From Cyathus striatus (lineage: Eukaryota; Basidiomycota; Agaricomycetes; Agaricales; Nidulariaceae), in assembly GCA_025738555.1 (NCBI GenBank), contig JAOVFP010000003.1:3906001-3970000 (forward strand): DNA of 64,000 bases, read 5' to 3'. Below the pieces are notes generated by a model. The model was not told where the DNA came from. It saw nothing but the letters and a program-made list of their open reading frames with translations, and did not search any database. Positions 12,396 to 24,388 of the stretch are shown in pieces. The translations under genes and the position numbers were made by a program. Numbering within the stretch: position 1 is the stretch's first letter; each line of letters begins with the position of its first letter.

Positions 12396-14142
12396 GAGCA
12401 TAGACGAAAAGAAAAAGAAAACTTCGGTTCCGAACGGGAACCGATGTTTCAGGTCTTATCAGGCCGCTTGCTCTACGGAGCGTCCGATGGTATGACCGGC
12501 CACAAAGGCCTTGTTTACTAACGCCCCTCTTGCAGTTGAAAATAAATAAACAAAACAGCAACAAATCAGATTGGTAATAATGCCTGATGCTGACGGCTGA
12601 CCACCCACTTAACGACGTGGTGTTCTGTGTAAGTTTTAGTAGAAATTAATGCGCTAATAAATTTATTGAAGTAAGTATAGAAAAATGTGAAAGGCCTATG
12701 CGCAATAATGATCGTTGGTACTTTATTTACTATGTGCTTCAAGTTGGAGGTAAATTTTCGTTTTTTCTTTGCATTTGTCTCCTGCTCAGCCTGATAAGGT
12801 TGCTTTATTACTCGCGAAATTAGAATATTGGGGAATTCAAATATGGTTGTTTTGTAGCGCTACTACCTGTTGCTAAGGACCATTCGCTACAATCTTGCCG
12901 AAAACATGATTAGAAATTCAAACTGAGAGTTCTAACGTAAATATCTTCTATGCTTTACACTTTTCCACTTTGAAATATCGTTAAAAATTTGGAGGTTGCG
13001 TAGATATTAATATATTCAAGCATTCTATCTAATAAATTATATATTTTTATAAGATGTAAGGAAGTAGTTCTTGTAAATACGATCCAAACATTATGAACTC
13101 CGAACTAATGGCCGCTCGTTCTCCTTAACAACGATACAGAAATCACTGTAGCGTATCACGTATCGCCAGTTTTGAATTCCCTTAATGAGACCTATTTTAT
13201 AAATAAAATGTCAGGAGAGTTGTGTACGCGAAGAAGACTGGGTAATTTAATGCAAGTATTTAACCAATTGCAAATGAGTGGCGACATGATAAGTATACGA
13301 GGAACAATATTGAATATGTTCCAGCACTGATAATTACCTACAAAATATGTATAAGATTTGAGAAACGGCAAGTGAATTAACATAAAAAAATACTCATTTC
13401 CTTTCTCGTAGAATGTATACACGCTAGGAAAGAAGCACAAATGTCCTGGGATCCAATGACTGATCAAATTTCGTTCTTTTATAATATATTTCAGGCAATT
13501 TACCTATATGCATCTTTATACACTTTCAAAATATCTAGAAGGCTAACGAGCTTTTCTAAAGTAAATCGCCTTTGACCATTGCGTGTAATCGCATCTATTC
13601 GTGTTGGATCACCGAGGGTTGCTTATGCAACCCGTGCGCTATGGATGCGCCGTGTCGACATGGCGGGATGCCGTATCCCGTGCCTATTGACTTGGTTTGT
13701 TTCCATACTTACAACTTTTGATCTTTTCCTAGTATTTAAATGAATAGATCACCAAGCCGTCTGCTCCCCTCAGTTGACTTTCTCTATTGCGAGAACTGAA
13801 GACATACTTCGTCATTTTACTATTATTATTACCTACTGTAATGTTCTATTCTATAGAATCCTTTAATACGCCACTGAAAGCAGTGGGTGAACACGAAGGA
13901 AAATAAAGTACTTATTGGCTATATGCATGGTCGTGTGAGTGCGCTCAGGGTTCGTGTGCAGTGATGCGTTTGCGCCATGCCGCATGTTTACTTACTTACA
14001 CGAAGCCGCCGCCAAATATTATACAATAGATGATGCCGTCCACCGCCAGACCGAGCAAGTGACGGTATAGCCGTTTATCTCTCCGTTATCTTCAAGGCTC
14101 CGGTTCGGATCCGAACTTTTCTTTTCCTTTTCGTCAGGCCCG
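12396..14142. mobile_element. 1.75 kb non-autonomous TIR element, left arm only
   Basis: The segment is absent from the right arm. Its ends are inverted: GACGAAAAGAAAAAGAAAAC at 12403-12422 and GACGAAAAGGAAAAGAAAAG read inward on the other strand to 14135, both continuing as TTCGG(A/T)TCCGAAC(G/C)GGA(A/G)CC. A 9-bp GGATCATGT flanks it on both sides (12387-12395 and 14143-14151). Nine-base duplications with long TIRs fit a MULE-like element. No transposase ORF is inside. CpG dinucleotides are plentiful, so it looks less decayed than its surroundings. Confidence 0.65.
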
Positions 14143-14186
14143 GGATCATGTCGATGCCAACACCGATCAGCCCAACCATGTAGTAT

Positions 14187-16480
14187 GAGCGCATGTGAGC
14201 TTTCAGCTCGGTGATCCCGTCATTCGCTCTTTCTAAGTCATCCACTCCAGCTCAGCCTCGGACACCGGAATGTAGCATTGAAACGCTTGTCCACTCTCTC
14301 GCTCTCAGCTCAAAGTTCCGGATGGCGCTAGAAGAACCATATTTACCTCCTCCCTCCGTTACCTGTCAGGGCTTGACGCGTACGCGCGATCGTTTGAAGT
14401 AGCAAGAGCAGAGGGAGCCTGGCTTACTCCGTTCTGGGTTAAGATGGAGCTTGCGGTGGAACTCCATTGCTATTAGGTACTCTTCCTACTACCTTGCATT
14501 TCAATCTGTAGCCGCTATTTCCCGTCTCACCTCACCCTCAGACCTCTACGCTTTCTCCCTGACCGACAAGACTATCACAGTCCAAGCTGCAACACCCCGC
14601 TTCCCGAGTTCCCTCTGCTTCAACCTTCGGCATTTTGCATGTTGACACCTGCGCAAGGGTCTGAAAGATCGGGAGAGGCTTTACCAAAAGTGTTACCTCA
14701 CTTTCAAGGCCGACAAACGGGAGGGGATGGGGAAGCCGTAAACTGACGCCCTGGGGAAGGTCTGGAAGGAGGAGGATAACTGGACAGAGTGGCGAGATCG
14801 GTGCAGCGTTCTGCAGCAGGCTTACTATTCTGCTTTAGGTCGGCTTTCATTCCATTCGTTTTTGTGATGCACTGACGAAGCAGGACTGGTATAGACGCAA
14901 TACCGCGCATTTACGTCCAAATTAACTCAACATCAACCGGAAATGCAACAGGCCATGCGAATGGCGCACCGCCTAATCCTTAACGTCCTTTGGTCATCGT
15001 TTCGATCCCCGTCCCGAGTCCCCGACCCTTCGACTCTCTCCCTGGTCACACTGCATTCCTTCTATGCCTCTAATCCGCCAGGAAAGGTACAGCTGGCAAC
15101 GGTCATAACGATAACGCTGCCCTCAATGCCGGATCCTCCAATGGGGCGGAGAGTAAATGGGCCAGGTCTTCTTACAAGACTCTCTGGGTACGTATGATGT
15201 ATGTGTGTTTCTACTCCTTAATTTGTCGTTTGCTTGGACTGATTTACTTTCCTCTTGCTACGGTAGATGTTCGACGCCTTTGCTTGGAATGCACGACAGA
15301 CGACTTTTTGCTGCTTACTTTGGATCTTGCATCGTCAGCGCACAACCGCATACACAACAAGACAACGCGGGGCAGGTGGACTTTATCAAGGAGTCGAGAG
15401 ATGTCGGGGAGGGCATTGGTTATCTAAGGATATTGGTACGTTGATTCTTGGTTGATTCCTCCTTTCGGGTTTAGACTGAGGCGTGGTGCCATTTGTACTC
15501 TAGATGGCTTTCGTCTTTTATACCGCCCGGTTGTGGGGGTGGCACGGCATCGTGAATACCCCTCCGATGTCTGTTTACTGGGAGTTATACTGGGACGAGT
15601 TCTATGTTCGTTCGCGTACGCTAGCCTTGCTTACAGCGTACATAGAAATCTTGTTGACGAGGACCTTTGTTTCGGCCATTCTGTACGGAAATGTAGATGC
15701 TCCATGAGCTTCGCTTTCCCTCTGCGCTTTTGATGGACTTTAGTTATACTGGTGCTCTCTTCCACATACACCGCGGGCTTCATCGAGAAATGGTGTCGTT
15801 CTAGGATTGGAGGGACCTGGATGCTCGTCTCTAACTGAGCACATCGTAGCATGGTCGTGCTCTTTCGTCACGAGCCGTGCGTGGCCACTCTACACGAGCC
15901 ACGGTTACCAGTCAGAGATTTACCAGTGCTTCTCGTGTGCGCAACGTCTCGAGATGACATACTGCACCCAAGACCAGCCGTTCTAAATGCCGACCTGATC
16001 GTTGAATACGAATAGTTCCCTCAATTCTGGATGCATATGCCCACACGCAAGTTGAGATAATAAACGTCTTTTGGAGCTTTACCGGTGGTTATCGATGACA
16101 TAGGTGCCAACAAGGAATCTCCTCAGCTCTTTGAAGGGGATCTTTTCTCTGCGGGAGGGGGTTATATGGCCTCTGGACTGCAGGGTAGTGAGAGGGGAGA
16201 ACTTTAAAGGTACGTCTTTTGTAGCGGTCTATCGTCAACGTTCGTTAACTTGAATACAGGTAAAATCGCTCTTTCTCGACTGCTCTTTGGCGATGTGGTG
16301 CAGTACTGAAGCGAGCACTGGAGTAACTTTGCCGATTCCGAAGAGGTATTAATGAAAGACGCTGTCCGCATTCTCACCCTTCGCGTTACCCATAAGCCTA
16401 TACCGCAAGAATCATTCGGGCAGCTGGATAACTTGAAGCTCTTGCCTTGCTCATGAAAATTCGTTATATCTCAATATACA
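14187..16480. other. Arm-conserved segment without a recognised gene, left
   Basis: This is matched at 38937-41047 in inverted orientation. Short frames are similar in both arms (for example the frames beginning MIPSFALSKSSTP and MAHRLILNVLWSS), and the stretch is GC-richer and CpG-rich. However, no frame longer than about 100 codons is conserved and no known domain is seen. It may be a decayed transposon or intron-rich gene; I cannot decide. Confidence 0.5.
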
Positions 16481-16488
16481 CACCACGT

Positions 16489-17559
16489 TTAGCGTTTCGT
16501 GCTAATCGCACGGGTTTCGCTGTGAACCTCTATACACATATATTCGCCAGGAATGAAGCTACCGAAGGCGTGATCGGCTGAAGAGGGGTGTTCTCCATCT
16601 GCTGAGATCGCGAAGTAATAGCCAGGATAACACCATCCTTCCTCACCGCACTCCTCGCTGTAGATAGCCTCAGTCACCCTCTGCGGCTGCCACCTTCCTT
16701 AACAGCACTCTCTCAAGATGGCATATCATGGACTTTTGACCTCGGAAGCTACCTTCGCCTGGCTTTCGGGCGGTGGCTTCACTTATCCAATCCTAAACAT
16801 GGACCATTTGGAAGCGCTCTCTTCGCCTCACTCATAAGCGTGTAATGTAAGAGCTATTCGGACTGCTGGATGACTTGAAGCTGTCGTCTCGCTCGGGACA
16901 CTTCACTGTAGCTCGATATCTGCACAGCGTTCAGCCTTTTATGCTTCGAGCTGTGTAAGTATATACCTACGTTCTCGAGGAGGAATCTATTGAAAATGTA
17001 ATAAATAGAGGGTCGCTCCCATCTACTGTAATTGCAAAGCGATATCCAGGATAACACCGACCTTCCTCGTTGTACTTTACGCTGAAGATGCCCCCTGTCG
17101 CCCGCTGCGACTGGCACCTCTCTAAATCGAGAGCATATGATGGACTTCTATTCTCGGAAGTCGGAAGATACCATGGTACTGGGCCGTGGCTGTAGGGTTG
17201 CAGCTTCGCCTCATAACCTGGACCATTCAGCAAAGTAAGATCTAGAGGCTCTAGATCATTGTATCTTTGGACAACGGGAAACGCGTCGCGGTTCATCTAC
17301 TCTATTATCATAGCAGTGGATGCGCCTCTGGGATACATTGTGTTGAGTCGCGGTGGAGCTTACAGGTTCTACATTCTCGGTGTACGCCGGTGCTTTGCTG
17401 TAGCAGCGACTGGCTGCCTTGACGGCTTCGTGTAAAGTGACACGGAGCAGCACCCCTTGTGAGTACTGAAGTGAATACTGGTTTTGAGGAGTTGTTAACA
17501 AGATGGCTGTTTGCAGCATTCAAGGGTACATACTCTGCATCTTTTCCACGTGTCGCCAT
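16489..17559 (-). pseudogene. Unrecognised gene with two CYPGYxFAI modules, left copy
   Basis: Two related modules follow each other on the minus strand: 17296-16967 with QRATGGIFSVKYNEEGRCYP and GYRFAITVDG, and about 16740-16489 with QRVTEAIYSEECGEEGWCYP and GYYFAISADGE. Upstream, a frame from 17559 begins MATRGKDAEYVPLNAANS. The modules share Q-R-x-T-x-x-I-x-S, E-E-G, C-Y-P-G-Y and F-A-I-x-x-D-G, so they arose by internal duplication. The reading is split by frame changes and stops between blocks. Either short introns or decay could explain this. I do not recognise the fold or function. Confidence 0.45.
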
Positions 17560-18120
17560 TGACTGGATGAGTGTAACGCCCTATACCGTTCACACAGAGC
17601 ATACACCGATCTTATTCGTTGACTTATTATACCATATACACCTCCAGTCTATATGTTGGCTACGCATTGGATGTAGCTGGATACTTGCAATGCCAGATAT
17701 CACCTGTCACTTTTGAAGCAACGCGCCGCTATGATAACATTGGTCTGTTTCACTGCAGACCAGCGCAACACTAAAGCCTAGTCTTCCCGTACTTGTCAAT
17801 GATGTTCACAGCTTTACGAGTGTTAATGCGGTTGAATTTGCGCCGCATTGAGATCTCTTTACCTTCTCGTTTATTCACCTCACCTTTCGTCGAGAGGATG
17901 ATCCGGCCAGAGGACTAAACGGGTAGTATAGCGTGGTTCAATGAAGGTAAGTCCTGTCTCCAAACCCCTTCCGTACGTGTTCCCGCCACTCAGGCCCTTT
18001 CATCCCTTCAATAGGCTAGTACTTTCATGTCTGTTCTTTCATTTAGTTCACGGTGTTCATTATTTATTACAAAAAACATGCGGTGTATGAACATGTATTG
18101 GTATGGTTCCGCCGACGGGA

Positions 18121-18606
18121 TTAAAATTTGGTTCTCTTATGTTCGAGGTTTATGTGGGAACCAAGTTGGGTGGAGAGTTTGAAGATACCTAGGGTTGTTA
18201 GCCCCGCTACGATACCAGCGTTAGCTGTGTGAGTGAGAGAAAGGGGGAATGTGTAACGTACCAGCTGTTGCGAGTTAGCTGCGAGAATTGTCATGCGAGT
18301 CCGATTTGAGGTGAAGAGGGGTGGTTCCGGTTTAGGCGGTTGTGATGCGTAGCGACGCTGTGTTTGGTGGGGACGTTGTGTATTTTTGAGAATAAAAGGA
18401 GCGAGATGAATGTGAAGTGATAGTTGAACGCGTTTGCTGAGCTTGTTAGTGCTTGTAGTGAAGACATACGAGGGAGAGCGGAAAGCGTACGCGATATTTA
18501 TAGCCGGCAGCCAGCGGCTAATTTCAGTCGAGCAACTCCTTCTCCCACTACCACCACCCATCCAACCATTCATCTGCACGAGCTGAGTCGACTTTCTCAC
18601 CCCCAT
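18121..18606 (-). CDS. Small hypothetical protein, possibly mitochondrial
   Basis: An open frame of 161 codons ends with a hydrophobic stretch (TANAGIVAGLTTLGIFKL) and a basic C-terminus HKRTKF. The middle has R/S/Q-rich sequence (QRRYASQPPKPEPP) of the sort found near mitochondrial cleavage sites. The true start could be the internal ATG at about 18292 (MTILAANSQQ) or further upstream. It lies head to head with the SDR gene at 18913. No family was recognised; the call rests on frame openness and composition only. Confidence 0.3.
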   Translation of the reverse strand: MGVRKSTQLVQMNGWMGGGSGRRSCSTEISRWLPAINIAYAFRSPSYVFTTSTNKLSKRVQLSLHIHLAPFILKNTQRPHQTQRRYASQPPKPEPPLFTSNRTRMTILAANSQQLVRYTFPLSLTHTANAGIVAGLTTLGIFKLSTQLGSHINLEHKRTKF

Positions 18607-18912
18607 CTGTTCGACCCGCCTGTTAGATTCACCATCCTGAATGTCCAGCGGTACCGGTAAGTAATCTTCTCATCCTACCAGAACCAACCAGAACGCTACT
18701 TACCTGGCCATATTCCCGTGTTAGCAGTAGGAAAGAGAAGAAGCTAACAACTTATCTTTCCATTCTCATGGACACCTGGATCCATGCGTCACCGCAACAC
18801 AACGTACCGATCGATTCTCATGGGCCTCAGGTTCTATTGACTCCATAGACCCCACGCATCCAACCCTCCCACTCTCCCAAGCCCCCTCCCAAGCCCTCAA
18901 CCAACCCCACCA

Positions 18913-19775
18913 ATGCCAAGCTTATCCACCTCTCGTTCAATCCTCATAACGGGCTCAACATCAGGCATAGGGCGCGCACTCGCACTAGCCCTCTCCGCAC
19001 TCCCACAAAAGCCCCAAGTCATCGCATGCGGTCGGCGTGTCGAGCGGCTTGCAGAGCTCCGGGAGAAAGGGCTCGAGACGCGTCGGTTGGATTTGGGTAA
19101 TTTGGATGGGTTGCATGGGGAGGTTGAGGGGATTCTTGAATCGTATCCTGAGGTGGGTTGTTGAAGTCGTTTTGAGGGAGGTGGATGTTGACGAGCCTGT
19201 GTACAGTTTGGCACGGTGATTTTCAATGCGGGGATACAGCACCAGTTTGATTTCTCGAAGCCGGAGAGTGTTAAGATGGAGAGTACGTGCGCCATTTCGT
19301 CCTGCTTGACCAAATACTGATGATCGCGTAGATGTAATACAAGAATTAACAGTGAACTATACTTCAGTTCTAATGATGCTCACATGTATCTTACCACACT
19401 TCCAAAAACGTTCCGTGCGTCCTTTCCCTTCCTCCTCTCCCTCCTCGCTAACTCGACCCACAACAGGCTGAAGGGAAAGAAAGTACTGTAATCATTGTTA
19501 CATCGGGTCTCGCCCTCATCCCTCTCCCAACTGTACCAAATTACTGCGCTACAAAAGCAGCGTTGCACAGTTTCACAGTGTCCCTCCGTGCGATGCTTCG
19601 TGCGAGTGGGAGTAGGGTGAGGGTGGTGGGGGTATATCCACCGTATGTCCTCCTTTCCTTCTTTCTTTGACGTTGTTGAGTATTAATTGTTTGATTGGAT
19701 AGGTTGGTCGAATCGGAGTTACATGACCTGCGACACTGTGGGACAAGTGTCACAATGTCACTGAGATCTTGCTAA
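18913..19775 (+). pseudogene. Short-chain dehydrogenase/reductase, 3'-truncated
   Basis: This is an NAD(P)-dependent SDR of the kind often annotated as an oxidoreductase in Agaricomycetes. Five exons fit: 18913-19152, 19207-19282, 19332-19409, 19474-19642 and 19703-19775, joined by 49-64 nt introns. The cofactor motif is TGSTSGIG, the structural motif is IFNAGIQH (for NNAG), then NYTSVLMM, the catalytic Ser region IIVTSGLALIP and the active-site YCATK. The family continues after PPLVESELHD with a 40-60 residue C-terminus; here the frame runs into repeat DNA after about 19730 and stops at residue 211. The exon 4 acceptor must be the AAG at 19473; using the CAG seven bases earlier gives an early stop. 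Substrate is unknown and the gene is probably inactive. Confidence 0.75.
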
Positions 19776-20060
19776 GATCACTTAGATAAGAACCTTGTGA
19801 CATATGTATGTCACAAAGATGAGACAATGGTAGACAAAGCTCATTGTGACTACTCAGTGTGACAAATAAATATTTCTTTGTTATTTCATAGATGAGAAAC
19901 CTTTGAAATATTGAATAAAGGATTTGGAAGAAAATAGGGATCTGGGTTTCAATATTTCTTTGTTATTGTGACTTTCAAATATGTGAGAAATATTATATGT
20001 GAATTGTATGAGTATTACAAAGCGAAATAATGATGTAATAAAAAGAATATTTCCACAATA
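19776..20060. other. AT-rich repeat DNA between SDR and F-box fragments
   Basis: This is AT-rich with short palindromes (TGACATATGTATGTCA near 19797-19812) and a direct repeat CAATATTTCTTTGTTATT-like at about 19868 and 19950. It begins at the point where the SDR homology ends and finishes where F-box homology begins. An element that destroyed both gene ends is likely, but its termini are not clear. Confidence 0.45.
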
Positions 20061-20698
20061 TTTCAAAGCTATTTCATGTTGAAATATCGAGGCATACATG
20101 CAGTGTAAGGACTTTCATAGAGTGATATTGATAAAGGACATGATCCAGATCGATCCAGCCATGTCCTGGCAGCAGCTTGATGCTGATCAAGTTTAAGGCA
20201 CACCATGCCTTCGCGGATTGAAACAAGGTTTGCAGGTGGGTAATATCCTGTATTGAGAGTCAGAAGAACGATGTGAATTGCTGCCTACAACTGTGGTGTC
20301 GAATGAGCAATGCTTCTCCAGGAGCTGCAGATATGTGTCAACAGCAGTGGTGCTTCTGTAGTACTCATACAAGGATTGTGATCTGCTGGAAGACAAGCAA
20401 GAAATATCTCCTCGAGGATATCTCGGCTGAGCCTTTGAGCAGGTGATATCAGAGCATGATATGGTTCAATGAGGTCAAGTACTTTTGAATGTTTGTCCTG
20501 TAGTAAATCAAGTTGTTGTTGAAGCTGGTTGATTTCATTGTCAATGGTGTGAACTTCTTTAGCTGATTTTTCCAAGAAGTCCTTGATTTTCCTTGTTTCT
20601 TCGATTGATGGAACATAGTTAGTACCAATATGATGTTGGAACGATGAATCCATATTCAATATGAGACCTATAAGTTTGAAGAATGTAAGATGGTTCAC
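20060..20698 (-). pseudogene. F-box protein, N-terminal fragment
   Basis: The fragment has the standard start of Agaricomycete F-box/LRR-type proteins, which act as SCF ubiquitin-ligase adaptors. It shows GTNYVPSIEETRKIKDFLE, a coiled-coil of about 35 residues (EINQLQQQLDLLQDKHSKV), the F-box core LSRDILEEIFLACLP, then LLLTHICSSWRSIAHSTPQL. The frame shifts at about 20285 and homologous sequence goes on as TWLDRSGSCPLSISL at about 20125-20165. The leucine-rich C-terminus is absent, cut at about 20060 by AT-rich repeat DNA. Confidence 0.75.
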
Positions 20699-21304
20699 TC
20701 AGACGGGACCAAGATGGGACTCACTGTATGGGCAACGGGCATCAATAGTAAACAGCTGCTGTACAGCATTTCCACCACAGTCGTAACCAACTTACTTATT
20801 CCTGCATTATCTGATCTAGTTCACTTCAGATGCCTGCTGTTTAACCGCCGAAAGTTAAAGTGACTGTTTAACGTTATGTTAAGTATACCGACTTCTGTGG
20901 GTAAGAAATTTTAGCACATAAATTCAGTTGAAGTACCAGCTTACCAAGGCTTTCAGTGGCCCACCTCTTTTGTTGCTCTTTGGGGGCCCTGGTATTGCTA
21001 GTTTGTTGCTAGTAGTGGAAGAGACATGGAGTGATGCCAGCAGCAGTGTCTTAACACACCTGTAGAATAGCACTGCAGCTAAGAAGTCATAAAAGGACAC
21101 GATATATGTCAAAAGAACTTCATTTCACAACGCAGACTTGGAGGAGGCCCTGGATTTTGCCCAGGCCCCGAATTGGCCACTGCACGATGCAAGATCTGGT
21201 CACAATCATCATGTGGATGTTATCCTGTGTGACATTAGCACTTAACCTCTGAAGCTTCCATCAACCAATGTTAACACATTCACCAACATCCGCCATCATC
21301 TTCA
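20699..21304. other. No gene seen
   Basis: This holds mixed-composition DNA between the F-box fragment and the first orphan-family copy. No frame above 70 codons has a recognisable domain, and no terminal repeats were found. Confidence 0.4.
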
Positions 21305-22084
21305 ATGATGTCCATAGCACTATGGGGGTTGTCACAGTCGTATACTATGTTGAGCTCTTATACATGTGCTCTACCCTCCTCTTTTTCCTGCCCTCCCCTG
21401 CATCGAATACGAATTACCCAGCTGGCCACTCTCTCATCTACTCCACGAAAACACAAGGACCACGAACAACCTTGTCCAGGTACACCACGTTGACGTCGTA
21501 CCCCACTGCACTGCTACTTCCAATATTACATGATTGCCTCATCCATCTTTTTGGTCATCTCTCTCATTATAACCATTGAACTTGAAAACAGTGCCAGTGG
21601 ATTTCTCAACCAGTCCTTAAAATGTTACTTTGCCTTCTTCTTCAGCCTGCAGACAATGCAACCCAAGTATAATACCCCTGCATAAGTAAACGACTTCTTT
21701 AAAATCGTACATGAGATACTCAACATCTTTATGGAAAAGAAGATATCTGCCACAAACCCTACCTGGGAGCAGCTCCAGAAGAACTGGGTGAGGATGGGGA
21801 AGGTCATTATGAGTGGCTTGGTGGATATGGATAGTAAGCAGGCCATGGCGTTGTCGGAGGAAGAGGTGGATGCATTGGAGAGCAAGATGAGGGTGAAGGT
21901 GGTTATTATGCGTGAGAGTGAGAAGTTGATGGTGGAGATCTATTTGCTGAAAAAGGAGGAGGGTGATGTGAGGATGCGAAGAGCTAAAGAGATATTAACG
22001 GGGTACTTGTCTAAGATGGTGGAGGTTACGAATGTTGATATCGGTGAGGAGGAAGTGCCAACTTCAGAGAGTGTGATTCAATAG
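21305..22084 (+). pseudogene. Orphan family copy F, broken
   Basis: The 5' part (21308 on) begins MSIALWGLSQSYTML, which lines up with the family start M(P/S)IxLRTLSRYxTTL with R-to-W and R-to-Q changes, as expected from C-to-T or G-to-A change. The exon runs into a stop at about 21494. The 3' part, 21684-22084, is an open helical frame (VNDFFKIVHEILNIFMEKK through VPTSESVIQ) interrupted upstream by TAA. The family relation of the 3' part is weaker. It is probably non-functional. Confidence 0.4.
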
Positions 22085-22742
22085 GAGGTGTCATTGAGAG
22101 AGGTGGACTTTTCATTTGTTGCTTTGTCCTCTGCTTTACAAACTTGTTGTTTTTGACAAGCAGAATCAGAATCCATTACTGCCATACATGTATGTTAACT
22201 TCAATGCATACGTTGAAAGCTAACTAAAACATTGCATACATCACCACTCAACAGCTCTGGTCCACTAATCAGTATCGCACACTTCATGCTTTGTCCCCTT
22301 GGGCCCTCCAGGTTCTCTCTGACATTGGCACTCTGCATGATCTGACACTACTTCTACCCATCTTCTCCGGGCCTCTAGACATGGCTGGTCATATAAACGG
22401 GGTATTTTCTTTTGAACACTTTATAAATGGTATGCATAATATTATCCAACACAGATTCACATACTTTTCTGAACTGCTGAAAGTACAACTGCACAAGCCT
22501 ATTTGCCCATAAAATCATTTCAATAATCGTGCACCAATCAAACTTCGCAATCAATACCTTGCAATGAGTGTTAGTGAGTAGTATTGACACAATAGAGAAG
22601 CATCATGTTGAACAAATCGACTAAGCCCGTCCATAGCCTGTTTCAACATTACATCTCTTATTCATATCTGTTAGCTGATATATTCTACAAGTAGGCATTT
22701 CGAGATTGGTTATCCTATGTACAGTTCATTTTAAAACCCAAT
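22085..22742. other. No gene seen
   Basis: This is intergenic DNA downstream of orphan copy F and of the glutamine-synthetase-like pseudogene, which converge here. Nothing else is recognised. Confidence 0.4.
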
Positions 22743-24388
22743 TCAGTAAAACTGTACCAATTTCCTCAAGTGTTCGCTTTCGCTTTCAGAATCTGTTTCA
22801 AGCACATCTCCGAGAACCTATAAGAATGTGTCAGCTCTCCGGAAAAAAAAAAGACGAATAAGCTTGCTACTAACTTGATTCACAGCCAAATATTTCTTAA
22901 CTGCACCATCTCCAAATATATACCTAATTCCAGAATCACTGGAAAGACTTTTTCGAGCCTCTTCCCAGGTTAGCAGCAACCTCCTTGTAATACCTAATGT
23001 ATTTCTCTCCTCTTCGGACATGTTGGCTGCAGTCTGAGGTCCAGGGCAATCTTTAACCTTCAATTGCATACTCGACTGTATTCCCAAGTGCCCACACCCT
23101 AATATCACTGCCAGTACAAGATATGGATTTGCAGTTCCATTGATAAAATGAAACTCATATCGTCTCGCAGTAATGGACCCAACACTTGTGTACTGGATCG
23201 GGCATTCCCGATTTTCAGTCCCCCAGCAAACGTATGTTCCCCCAGAACACATACCATCTACCATCCTCTTGTAGGAGGCCAGTATAGGCATTGCAAATCC
23301 CATGATACCGGGAAGATGTTCTAAAACCCCTGCAAGAAAAGAACTTTCATATAAGGAAAGATCATCGGGATACTTGGTAGATTGGGGTGAGTTTATTGAG
23401 ATATGTGCATGGGCAGAGCTTCCTGTACTCTGCATGAAGATTCAGGGAGCAAATGTAGCTCTAAGGCCATGTTTGACTGCAATGTGGAATATCGTTTCTC
23501 ATGTATGAACTAGTGCATCGGCAGCTTCTAGTGGCAGTAGCAGGCCAGTCACTATTTCATACTGTGCGTAAATTCAATTCATATGAACTAGGTAAAGTGA
23601 ATAGCTGCTACTCACTTGACCAGGTGCCGTTTCAGCATGGTACATCAGAAGCTCTATGCCCGAAAGTTGCAGTGCCTCGGCAATTTCATCCATTACTGTA
23701 ACCTCCACTGAACCTGATGCAAGCCCATGAGATGCAGAGCAAGAATGATAGCTGACAGCTTCGATTGGGTCTGTAGAATTGATAAGAATAAACTCTGACT
23801 CGAATCCAACAAGGAAATCGATGTCGGATATTGCCTTTGCTTCTCTAAAATCCGATAGATCAGCATAAATGTCATTAAGAAGAATAACAAATGGCACTGA
23901 CTTTACAATGCACTGCAAGGCTCTTTGTGGACAGATGTCTGCTTCCACAGATAACCTACCATCCTCAGTCTGTACAGGGGACTTTTCTTCAAGCCAGCCC
24001 ATTAACACTGCGTGCTTTGGAGCATACCCACACAGTCGCAATGTAGACAGATCAGGTACATAGAGATATTTGCCCATTACAGTAAAGCCAGCAGCCAGGC
24101 TCTTCGACTGAACGCGGCCGAATGATGCCTTGGAGATACCAATACCAGGCCTTGTTCTGCTCAACAATTGTTTGAAATATTTCACTGGCAGCACGCGATA
24201 TCGGATGACATTAGTAAGATCAACCCATTGAATACGCACGTAGCCTGGTGGCATATGAACAATGGAGGTATAATATGGAATGTAAGGAAGTGCTTACTTG
24301 CACCAAGGTCATCTACATTTTTTGTAATAACCACAGGAGGTGGTGTCGATGGGTAGTGTTGGATACCAAACTCATAGCCAGGAGCCAT
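22743..24388 (-). pseudogene. Glutamine-synthetase-like protein with two stops
   Basis: The gene belongs to the type I glutamine synthetase-like family of fungi (ATP-dependent glutamate/ammonia or gamma-glutamyl ligases, FluG-type catalytic part). Four exons fit exactly: 24388-24298, 24244-23616, 23561-22875 and 22817-22743, coding for 493 residues. Motifs: GFESEFILI (metal-binding Glu), SGSVEVTVMDEIAEAL, MYHAETAPGQYE, STGSSAHAHISI (the ATP/His loop), HLPGIMGFAMPI, TARRYEFHFINGTANPYL (R and N of the active site) and a normal C-terminus ending LVQFY. In exon 3 two TGA codons (23499-23501 and 23442-23444) stand where family members have Arg (HT*ETIF and FAP*IFMQ), each one C-to-T from CGA. An upstream ATG at 24436 would add 16 residues. 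Unless read through, the protein is cut before the active site is complete. Confidence 0.85.

Larger units (their letters stand above)
7555..17917. repeat. Left arm of a large inverted duplication
   Basis: The arm is the reverse complement of 37397-50135. Matching landmarks are GGTAAGAAAAAGGAG at the outer ends (about 7558 and 50130), the whole NLR gene, the divergent small ORF, the 14.19-15.87 kb non-coding block and the CYPGY modules, and CGAGAGGATGATC with GGCCAGAGGA at the inner ends (about 17888-17917 and 37397-37427). Removing the 1.75 kb insertion here and the hAT and 78-bp insertions in the other arm leaves about 8.6 and 8.3 kb, so a single duplication event explains both. The spacer is 19.5 kb. 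Confidence 0.9.

Noticed and set aside
18226..18262. Possible 37-nt intron in the small hypothetical gene
   Set aside because: Too short compared with the other introns here, and splicing would give an immediate stop.
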